From positions 1 to 5,418 of the forward strand of contig JAEZBO010000195.1 in the NCBI GenBank assembly GCA_023427085.1: DNA of 5,418 nt, read 5' to 3'. Under the pieces are notes generated by a model, which saw only the letters and a list, made by a program, of their open reading frames with translations, ran no database searches and was not told the DNA's origin. Both the position numbers and the translations under genes were made by a program. This stretch comes from Pseudomonadota bacterium (GTDB taxonomy: Bacteria; Pseudomonadota; Gammaproteobacteria; Burkholderiales; Burkholderiaceae_B). The stretch's first letter is position 1; the number at the start of each line of letters is the position of its first letter. This document shows positions 1 to 5,418 of this stretch, in pieces.

Positions 1-1787
1 GGGTCCAGCGGCGTCACGCCCAGCCGCGCCTGCAGCAAGGCGGCGGGCGGCGTGCCGGCCAGCGCGGCCAGTTGCGCGGCGGTGTCGTTGTCCTGCGTGC
101 GGGCGGCGATCATGGCCATCTGCTCGCGGTCCAGCGGCACGTAGCGGGTGGGCGTCAGCGCGGCCAGGTCGCCGCTGCGGAACAGCCGCGCGCTTTGCCC
201 CGCCAGCACCGCCTTGCCCCAGTCGCCGCGCAGCGCAAAATTGCCGGGCGCGTCGCCGCGGTCGAACAGGTTGCCGTAATCGAAGAAGAACAGGCCGTCC
301 CAATCCTGCATCGCCCCGATGGCCGCCATCAGCGGCAGGATCTCGGCGCCGCGCCGGCTCGGGAAGGGGTGGTTGTACTCGCTCATCACATAGGGCTTGC
401 GGCTGTCGCGCAGCATCGCGACCCGCGCCAGCCGGTCGAGCTGGTTGTCCGACAGCGCGGTATCCCAGATGCGCCAGTCGCGCGGCTGCGCGAAGCCGCG
501 CATGAACTCCGGATGATCGACGTAGAAATGTTCGTCGATGTAGTCCATCTGCGCGTGCGAATCGAGATTCAGGATCCCGCCGTAGGCCATCTGCGTGCCG
601 GTGATCGGCACCCGCGGACCGGCGCTGGCCCGCACCACATCGGCGATGCGGCCGTAGTAGTCCCTGTCGGTATCGGCCAGGAACAGCAGGAAATCGCGCA
701 GCCGCGCCGGCGCGTCCTCGGCCTGCAAGGCGGGCCCGGCGGCGGGCTCGCGGCCCAGCACGTCCAGCGACAGCGACGACAGCCGGTCGCGCATCTTCTG
801 CGCCAGCGCGCCGGCGGTCGAGCTGCTCACGCCGCTGGCGGCCGGCGCCATCAGCGGCACCTGCTGGCGGTCGGCGGCGCTGCAGTCGCGCCAGACCGCG
901 CAGGCCTGTTCGATCGAGCCATGCCGCTGGCGCAGCCATTGCTGCCAGCGCGCCGCCAGCAGCGGCTGATAGGCCGGCGGCACCGCATCCTGCCATTGGC
1001 GCGCATGCCAGGCCGCCAGCAGCGACGACTCGTTGTTGATCTCGACCATCGCCAGCGCCGGATTGCCGGCCAGCCCCAGCCGCTCGATCAGCTCGCGGGC
1101 GTTGCGTTCGTGCAGCGCCACCGCGCGGGGCTCGTAGACGAACATCGGCGCACCCAGCGCGCGCTGCAGCGCGTTGGCATCGAAGGGCGGCACCTGGTCC
1201 ACCGCCGGCCGCAACACGTAGCCGACCCGCAGGTTCAGGTTGGTGTACAGCCCCTCCGCGGCGAGCGCCTGGATGAACCCGCGCAGCCGCTGCACCGCGG
1301 TGTCGTTGTAGCTGGGGAAGGGCCCATCGGTCAGGATGCTGCGCGGCGGATCGACCTCGCGGCCCGGCAGCGTGTCCAGGTGATGCAGGCGCACCGCGTT
1401 GAAGCCCAGCTTGCGCAGCCGCTGCGCGATCTGGCGCGCCTGTGCCGGCGCCGGAAAATTCGATTCGAAGCTCAGGTTGATGCCGTACAGCCGCACGCGC
1501 GTATCGTCGGCGGTGCCGGGCTGGCCGTCCGGGCCGACCCGGTAGAAGGCGCCGTCGCGCACGAACAAGCGCGCGCTGGCGTCCAGCGGACTGTTGAGCG
1601 CCGATTGATCCGGCGCGCCGCCCAGGCGGTCCTCGTCGATCGCATAGCGGTACTGGCTGGCCGCGGGCTGGCCTTGCGCGTGGGCCGCCAGCGGCAACAG
1701 GGGCGCGAGCAACGCGGCCAGCGCGCCGATGCAGGCGGCCAGCCGGGCGCCGGGCGCGCCACGGCGGCGCTCAGGCCAGCGCATCAT
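1..1787 (-). CDS. secreted clan GH-A glycoside hydrolase (GH5/GH42-like), C-terminus cut by window edge
   Basis: This gene runs off the low-coordinate edge; 595 complete codons are visible without a stop. It starts at a tandem ATG-ATG (1787 and 1784) with no good Shine-Dalgarno. Residues 1-37 form a signal peptide: basic n-region (RRR at 7-9), hydrophobic core 16-34, and an Ala-His-Ala cleavage site before Gln38. The product is therefore periplasmic or secreted. A short N-terminal domain contains a DGQPGTADD loop (87-95). The barrel begins with RLYGINLSFE (99-108), then GFNAVRLHHLD (128-138). VEINNES (248-254) provides the likely acid/base Glu253, and YVMSEYNHPFP (466-476) the likely nucleophile Glu470, followed by QDWDGLFFFDYG (494-505). 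Between them, RWQQWLRQRHGSIEQACAVW (280-299) recalls the GH42-type WL-KYG-IE-AW helix, and EHFYVDHP (419-426) lines the predicted active site. Both catalytic glutamates are present, so it should be active. The substrate is unknown. The operon context suggests trimming, releasing or degrading the polymer made by its neighbours. Exact GH family assignment needs a profile search. Confidence 0.88.
   Translation of the reverse strand, partial: MMRWPERRRGAPGARLAACIGALAALLAPLLPLAAHAQGQPAASQYRYAIDEDRLGGAPDQSALNSPLDASARLFVRDGAFYRVGPDGQPGTADDTRVRLYGINLSFESNFPAPAQARQIAQRLRKLGFNAVRLHHLDTLPGREVDPPRSILTDGPFPSYNDTAVQRLRGFIQALAAEGLYTNLNLRVGYVLRPAVDQVPPFDANALQRALGAPMFVYEPRAVALHERNARELIERLGLAGNPALAMVEINNESSLLAAWHARQWQDAVPPAYQPLLAARWQQWLRQRHGSIEQACAVWRDCSAADRQQVPLMAPAASGVSSSTAGALAQKMRDRLSSLSLDVLGREPAAGPALQAEDAPARLRDFLLFLADTDRDYYGRIADVVRASAGPRVPITGTQMAYGGILNLDSHAQMDYIDEHFYVDHPEFMRGFAQPRDWRIWDTALSDNQLDRLARVAMLRDSRKPYVMSEYNHPFPSRRGAEILPLMAAIGAMQDWDGLFFFDYGNLFDRGDAPGNFALRGDWGKAVLAGQSARLFRSGDLAALTPTRYVPLDREQMAMIAARTQDNDTAAQLAALAGTPPAALLQARLGVTPLD
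1677..1787 (-). other. signal peptide coding segment of the glycoside hydrolase
   Basis: These are codons 1-37 of the hydrolase. They encode an arginine-rich start, a Leu/Ala-rich hydrophobic core and the Ala-His-Ala signal peptidase I site. No lipobox cysteine is present at the cleavage point; the only Cys (19) is inside the core. There is no consensus twin-arginine motif, so Sec export of a soluble protein is most likely. Confidence 0.75.
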
Positions 1788-3153
1788 GGCGCGGCGACAG
1801 CATCGCGGCCCGCGGCGCCCGCGCTGCGCGGGCGGCCTGCAAGCGGTGCTCGGCCAGGGTATTGGCGACGATCAGGCACGAGTAGATGAACAGGCAGGTC
1901 TGGAAGGCCACGCCGGCGAACAGATAGGTTTCGGAAAAATTGCTGATGGCGATCATGGCGAGGAAGCCGATGTGCAGGGCCGCGGTGCCGCGATCGTAGC
2001 GCGCCAGTCTGACCAGCCGATGAAGGTGCATCAGCATCAGCAGCGCCAGCATCGCCAGGCCGACGAAGCCGGTTTCGTTGATCAGGTCGAGGTAGCCATT
2101 GTGGCCCTGCGACGGCATCCAGTAGATCTGGTCGGCGATGTATTGGGCCGGCCCGCCTTCGCCGATCCAGAACGCGCCGTAGCCGGTGCCCAGCCAGGGG
2201 TGCTGCGCGATCGACAGCTGCAGCATGCGCCAGATGTCGGTGCGGCCGGTCAGGTCCGAGCCCTTGCCGACGATGGCGGTCAGCGGGCTGGTGATGTCCT
2301 GCCAGGTCGGCAGGTGGCCGGTATAGGTGTAGAACAGGTGCACGCCCAGCGCCACGCCGACCGCCAGCACCAGCAGCGCGATGGCGCTGATGGCCTGTTG
2401 CAGCACGCCCAGGTAGCGGATCGCCACGTACAGGCCGATCGCGATGACCAGCACCAGCAGCGAGGTACTGCTCTTGGACATCACCAGCATGAACACCGAG
2501 AACAGCAGGCCGGCCATCCAGGTGCGTGGCCGGCACAGGCCTTCGCAGCCGGTATGCAGCCACACCAGCGCACAGAAGGCGCAGGCCGCGCCCAGCGTGT
2601 TCTTCTGCCAGAAGATGCCCTGCCAGGCCTGGTCCAGCGCGACGTCGACGCCGTATTGCGGCAAGGCCAGCGCCATCAGCATCGACAAGGCCAGCATCGT
2701 GGTCAGCGCGCGCCGCAGGATGGTGCACAGCATCGCGCTGCGGATGCCCGGCAAGGCGGCCAGCGCGCCGATCAGAAACAGGCCGGCCAGCTGGATGGCG
2801 CGTTTGAAGGTCACTTCGGGATAGCCCGACCACAGCGTGCTGGCCGCCAGCAACAGCAGCATCGCCGGCAGCATGAAGCCGCCCTGGCGGATCGATCGCA
2901 GCACCAGCCGCTGGTTGTGCCAGAACACATAGCCGGCCAGCAGGAAGCTGCCGCCGTAGACCATCTGCATCAGTGCCGAGCCGCTGGTCGAGTCGACCAC
3001 CGTCGAGGCCTGGATGTTGAACATGCCCGAGCTGCGCAATTGCGGAAACGCGATCGTCAGCGTCAGGACGCAGACCACCAGCAGCGTATCGAGCCAGGGC
3101 AGCGGCCGGTAGCCGTCGGCCACCGCCGCCTGGGTGTCAGGATGCGTGGTCAC
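1771..3153 (-). CDS. O-antigen ligase / polysaccharide polymerase-like membrane protein (Wzy_C family)
   Basis: A 460-residue polytopic inner-membrane protein of the O-antigen ligase superfamily, starting at GTG behind a GGAGG site. About nine hydrophobic segments lie between residues 20 and 272, followed by a large, probably periplasmic loop (about 273-360) and roughly three more helices (361-380, 392-405, 410-430). Family signatures are visible: WSGYPEVTFKRA (108-119), GIFWQKNTLG (179-188), GRTDIWR (303-309), LGTGYGAFW (321-329) and SQGHNGYLDLINETGFVGL (348-366). The conserved Arg of the GRxxxW motif and the His of HNxY in the big loop are the residues linked to transfer of undecaprenyl-linked glycan in this family. 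The motif set is closest to ExoQ-like exopolysaccharide proteins, but ligase (WaaL-type) and polymerase (Wzy-type) members cannot be separated by motif alone. Next to a flippase, a polymerase role is attractive. The C-terminal tail (about 438-460) is Ala/Arg-rich, and its coding sequence doubles as the start region of the next gene, which it overlaps by 17 bases. Confidence 0.9.
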   Translation of the reverse strand: MTTHPDTQAAVADGYRPLPWLDTLLVVCVLTLTIAFPQLRSSGMFNIQASTVVDSTSGSALMQMVYGGSFLLAGYVFWHNQRLVLRSIRQGGFMLPAMLLLLAASTLWSGYPEVTFKRAIQLAGLFLIGALAALPGIRSAMLCTILRRALTTMLALSMLMALALPQYGVDVALDQAWQGIFWQKNTLGAACAFCALVWLHTGCEGLCRPRTWMAGLLFSVFMLVMSKSSTSLLVLVIAIGLYVAIRYLGVLQQAISAIALLVLAVGVALGVHLFYTYTGHLPTWQDITSPLTAIVGKGSDLTGRTDIWRMLQLSIAQHPWLGTGYGAFWIGEGGPAQYIADQIYWMPSQGHNGYLDLINETGFVGLAMLALLMLMHLHRLVRLARYDRGTAALHIGFLAMIAISNFSETYLFAGVAFQTCLFIYSCLIVANTLAEHRLQAARAARAPRAAMLSPRHDALA

Positions 3154-4051
3154 TGCTGGTGCCTCCGGCGGCGATGCGCAGCTTGCCGACTTGCGACGCC
3201 GCGGTGCGCAGCCACAGCCGCGAGCGCGTGCGGGAAAACGGGCTGGTCGCCAGCGCGGCCAGGGCCGCGACCAACAGTTGCACCGCGGCGCGCACGCCCA
3301 TGCGCAGCCGCAGCCGGGTACGCGGCGCGCCGCGCAGGCGCTGGATGCGGGTGCGCACCAGCACTTCGCCGCCCCAGTGGGCGCGCTTGAGCACCCAGCG
3401 CAGCGTGGTGCGCGACGGCGGCACGTACTCGGTGACCGCGGCTTCGTCACACCAGATCATCACCGCGCCCAGCTTGGCCAGGTCGTGGAAGACCATCACG
3501 TCCTCGCCGCCCGATCGGCCGAAAGCCGGATCGAACGGACCGGGCAGCTTGAGCGCCAGGCTGCGGCGCACCAGCACGTTGCTGGTATAGCCTTCGTGCG
3601 GGCCGACCCGCGTGCCGGTCGGATGGCTGCGCGGCGCGAAGAAACCGCCGTCGCGGATCCAGTCGGGCGTCTCGGGGTGAAAGGTCGGCAGCACCGGGCC
3701 GAACACCACGTCGGCCGAATGCGCGGCCTGCGCCTGCATCAACAGCCTGGCCCAGTCGCGCACCGGTTGTTCGTCATCGTCGAGGATCAGCACGAACTCG
3801 CCGCGGGCGTGGTGCACCGAGGCGTTGCGAGCTTGTGAAATGTTGGGCACCGGTTCGTGCAGCGCACGCAGCGGAATGCCCAGGCGGTCCTGCCAGCGGT
3901 GCGCGACCGGCAGGCCGGAGGCCTCGGGGTCGTTGTCGACCAGCACCAGCTCGGCGCGGTAGTCGCCGAAGTCCAGTTGCGACACGGCCAGCAGCAGCTG
4001 CTCGAGCAGTTGCGGTCGGCGATACGTGCACAGGCAGATGCTCAGGTTCAT
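3137..4051 (-). CDS. family 2 glycosyltransferase (GT-A fold)
   Basis: A 304-residue glycosyltransferase expected to transfer a sugar from a nucleotide-sugar to a lipid-linked intermediate at the cytoplasmic face of the inner membrane. The GT2 landmarks are in order: the N-terminal strand MNLSICLCTYRRP (1-13), nucleotide-contacting VDND (38-41), the metal-binding DxD region LDDDE (90-94), and GGED (181-184), where the acidic pair is the likely catalytic base region. EYVPPSRTTLRWVLKR (208-223) resembles the C-terminal part of ExoM-like exopolysaccharide glycosyltransferases. A hydrophobic stretch at 256-269 flanked by many arginines may anchor the protein to the membrane. The ATG at 4051 is chosen because the conserved first strand begins there. 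The same frame stays open upstream to about 4951, but that part is antisense-like low-complexity reading over the flippase. There is no clear Shine-Dalgarno, so initiation probably relies on the ATGA overlap. The 3' end overlaps the next gene by 17 bases. Donor and acceptor sugars are unknown. Confidence 0.92.
   Translation of the reverse strand: MNLSICLCTYRRPQLLEQLLLAVSQLDFGDYRAELVLVDNDPEASGLPVAHRWQDRLGIPLRALHEPVPNISQARNASVHHARGEFVLILDDDEQPVRDWARLLMQAQAAHSADVVFGPVLPTFHPETPDWIRDGGFFAPRSHPTGTRVGPHEGYTSNVLVRRSLALKLPGPFDPAFGRSGGEDVMVFHDLAKLGAVMIWCDEAAVTEYVPPSRTTLRWVLKRAHWGGEVLVRTRIQRLRGAPRTRLRLRMGVRAAVQLLVAALAALATSPFSRTRSRLWLRTAASQVGKLRIAAGGTSSDHAS
3162..3166 (-). promoter_or_regulatory. ribosome binding site fixing the GTG start of the ligase-like gene
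   Basis: A perfect GGAGG on the minus strand lies 8 bases before the GTG at 3153, inside the 3' end of the glycosyltransferase gene. It decides the start. The frame remains open upstream to an ATG at 3450, but the extra 99 codons would be a Cys/Arg/Pro-rich out-of-frame reading of the glycosyltransferase. Confidence 0.75.
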
Positions 4052-5367
4052 GGCTGGGGGCTCGTCGCGTCCGGCAGGCGGCGCAGCAGGGGCCTGGCGA
4101 TCAGCGCCAGCAGGCCCAGCGTGAAGGCCTCGGCGATCGCCAGGGCAGCCACCGCGCCGATCGTACCATGGGTGCTCAGCGCGATCGGGAACACCACGAC
4201 CAGCAGCGCCAGGCCGGCCAGCGTCGCGCGCAGCAGCGCCAGATAACGGTCGGCCGCCATCAGCAGCGCGGTGGCGATCCAGCGCGCCGAATAGACGATG
4301 AAGTACAGGCCCCAGGCGATCACCAGGCCGTCCAGGCCCAGGTAGTCGGCGCTCAGCACATGACGCTCGAGCCACGGCAGCGCCAGCCACAGCACCAGCA
4401 GGTAGCCGGCCGCCAGCAGCTCGAGGCCGATGCTCGAGGCCAGCAGCAGCTTGCCGAGCCGGCCCGGGGCCTGGGCCAGCAGGCGGCCCATCATCGGGCA
4501 GGCCACCCGCGCCCACGCCACCACGCACAGCGACACCGGCATCAGCAACAGCCGGGAGGCGCTCAGGTCGGCCGAGGCGGTCACGCCCAGCCACAGCGCG
4601 GTGACGTAGAGATAGCTGTAGTTGATCACCCACGAGGCCGTCGCGCCCGGCAGCGCATGCTTGCCGCGCAGCCAGGCGGTCTGCAGCGTCTGGCGGTAGG
4701 CCACCGGATCGTGGGCGATGTGCGGCAGCGCCGGCCCGGTGCGCAGCGCGGCCACGCTGGCCAGCGTCAGCACCGCGAACAGCGCCGGCAGGTTCAGCCA
4801 CTGTTGCCAGGCCAGCAGCGCGGCGCCGACGATCACGCCCAGGCCGTAGATCAGGTCGGTGCGAAACACCCGGTCCGGCCGGCCGTCGATGAAGCCCATG
4901 CTGCGCTGGTACTCGCGGCGCGCGTTGGCGTAGACATAGGCGGCGAAGCACAGGCCCAGCAGCCAGGCCGGGCCGCCAGCGCCCAGATGCGTCGCGACGA
5001 CGCAGGCGATGCCGGTCAGCACCGCGATCGCCAGCGCCAGCTGCCGCTGGAAGCGCGCCAGCCGCGCCAGCAGCGCGTGGCGTTGCGCGCCGTGCAGGCT
5101 GGCGCTGAGCGTGGTCAGCGGATTGGTGATCAGCGCGTCGATGATGGTGGTCGCCAGCAGCCCGCCGACGAACAGCTGCGCATAGATGCCGTAGTCTTCC
5201 TTGGTCGCCAGCCGGATCAGCAACAGGCCCACGCCCAGGTTCAAGGCGCTGAGCCAGCCCTGGTCCAGGATCGACACGATCGACTGCGTCAGCAGCCGTC
5301 CGCGCGGCGCCTGGGCCGTGGCGCCGGCGGCGTCGTCGGGGGCGGGCACGCGGCGGGGATCGTTCAT
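4048..5367 (-). CDS. polysaccharide flippase, Wzx-like (MOP/MATE superfamily)
   Basis: A 439-residue integral inner-membrane protein, probably the flippase that moves a lipid-linked oligosaccharide repeat unit from the cytoplasmic to the periplasmic face. The first 24 or so residues are hydrophilic and Ala/Pro-rich. They are followed by about a dozen hydrophobic segments, for example near 38-52, 64-80, 109-126, 133-147, 173-187, 193-208, 272-288, 307-330, 346-370, 378-396 and 402-424. The motif ATKEDYGIYAQL (54-65) matches the loop after the first membrane helix in polysaccharide transporters (compare the common 'xxEDYGIYA' form). The stretch YFIVYSARWIATALLMAADR (355-374) resembles the late FxxxxxARxxxxxLxAxxR segment of the same family. 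The length fits the usual 400-500 residues. Its TGA overlaps the next gene's ATG by four bases, indicating coupled translation with the glycosyltransferase. The transported glycan cannot be read from sequence. Family assignment is fairly secure from hydropathy, motif and context. Confidence 0.85.
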   Translation of the reverse strand: MNDPRRVPAPDDAAGATAQAPRGRLLTQSIVSILDQGWLSALNLGVGLLLIRLATKEDYGIYAQLFVGGLLATTIIDALITNPLTTLSASLHGAQRHALLARLARFQRQLALAIAVLTGIACVVATHLGAGGPAWLLGLCFAAYVYANARREYQRSMGFIDGRPDRVFRTDLIYGLGVIVGAALLAWQQWLNLPALFAVLTLASVAALRTGPALPHIAHDPVAYRQTLQTAWLRGKHALPGATASWVINYSYLYVTALWLGVTASADLSASRLLLMPVSLCVVAWARVACPMMGRLLAQAPGRLGKLLLASSIGLELLAAGYLLVLWLALPWLERHVLSADYLGLDGLVIAWGLYFIVYSARWIATALLMAADRYLALLRATLAGLALLVVVFPIALSTHGTIGAVAALAIAEAFTLGLLALIARPLLRRLPDATSPQP

Positions 5368-5375
5368 GGCCGGCG

Positions 5376-5379
5376 TCCT
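5376..5379 (-). promoter_or_regulatory. ribosome binding site of the flippase gene
   Basis: AGGA on the minus strand sits 8 bases before the ATG at 5367. This is normal Shine-Dalgarno spacing and supports that ATG as the start. The ATG at 5384 is out of frame with the flippase and would encode only six codons before a stop. Confidence 0.5.
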
Positions 5380-5395
5380 GGCATGCCTTGCGGGC

Positions 5396-5418
5396 TCACC
5401 GGCGCGCGGTCAGCGCGG
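5396..5418 (-). CDS. possible C-terminal end of an upstream gene (partial)
   Basis: Upstream of the flippase only about 50 bases are visible. One minus-strand frame reads Ala-Leu-Thr-Ala-Arg-Arg-stop, with G or C at every sense-codon third position, as in the genes downstream. It ends 28 bases before the flippase start. A second frame is also open and ends with a TGA that overlaps the flippase ATG (an ATGA junction), but its last codons use A in the third position unusually often. I prefer the first frame. Either would mean the operon continues upstream. No function can be assigned from so few residues. Confidence 0.3.

Noticed and set aside
1472..1762. Short minus-strand open frame of 96 codons
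   Set aside because: It is a shifted frame inside the hydrolase signal peptide and N-terminal domain. The real frame has a clear signal peptide and barrel motifs.
72..1889. Open frame of 605 codons on the plus strand
   Set aside because: It is the exact in-register antisense of the hydrolase codons. A GC-rich gene that avoids TTA, CTA and TCA leaves its complementary frame free of stops. The translation is Arg/Gln/His/Ala-rich with no recognisable domain and runs on into the ligase-like gene.
1729..3390. Open frame of 553 codons on the plus strand
   Set aside because: It is in-register antisense of the ligase-like gene. The product is His/Gln/Arg-rich and low in complexity, with no hydrophobic pattern or motif.
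3134..3838. Open frame of 234 codons on the plus strand
   Set aside because: It is in-register antisense of the glycosyltransferase, whose motifs are unmistakable on the other strand.
4381..4460. Repeated CAGCAG/GCCAGC-type triplets, also seen elsewhere in the window
   Set aside because: They reflect repeated Leu-Ala-Ala codons in membrane proteins of a GC-rich genome. No repeat unit with regular period or spacers was found, so there is no array or tandem repeat to call.
4052..4951. N-terminal extension of the glycosyltransferase by about 300 codons
   Set aside because: The upstream part of that frame is an alternate-frame reading of the flippase. The family's conserved first strand begins precisely at the ATG at 4051.
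5368..5418. Promoter upstream of the flippase
   Set aside because: The short stretch is GC-rich, with no recognisable -10/-35 pair, and open frames run into it, which suggests the operon continues upstream.

Overview
The window is GC-rich, and all real coding sequence lies on the minus strand as one tightly packed block. It reads from high to low coordinates as four genes: a Wzx-type polysaccharide flippase (5367 to 4048), a family 2 glycosyltransferase (4051 to 3137), a polytopic O-antigen ligase/polymerase-like protein (3153 to 1771), and a secreted clan GH-A glycoside hydrolase (1787 to beyond position 1, so C-terminally truncated by the window edge). The few bases above 5367 probably hold the last codons of one more upstream gene.

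This is a piece of an exopolysaccharide, capsule or O-antigen biosynthesis operon. All three visible junctions overlap: 4 bp (ATGA) between flippase and glycosyltransferase, 17 bp between glycosyltransferase and ligase-like gene, and 17 bp between ligase-like gene and hydrolase. There is no room for internal promoters or terminators between genes, which suggests one transcript and translational coupling. In the inferred pathway, the glycosyltransferase adds a sugar to a lipid-linked repeat unit on the cytoplasmic face, the flippase moves the unit across the inner membrane, and the Wzy_C-type protein polymerises or ligates it on the periplasmic face. The exported hydrolase could trim, release or recycle the polymer. 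The initiating sugar transferase and export machinery are not in view and presumably lie elsewhere in the cluster.

The composition (Ala/Arg/Leu-rich proteins, strong G/C preference at third codon positions) and gene style fit a high-GC Gram-negative proteobacterium, perhaps a betaproteobacterium of the Burkholderiales. That is a guess from overall character, not from a marker gene.

The most useful annotation point is the glycoside hydrolase at 1..1787. It has no stop inside the window and is easily missed, while its antisense strand carries a long, meaningless open frame. No RNA genes, CRISPR arrays, mobile elements or attachment sites were seen. I do not see a clearly new system. The association of this hydrolase family with a Wzx/Wzy-type operon is the part most worth following up.
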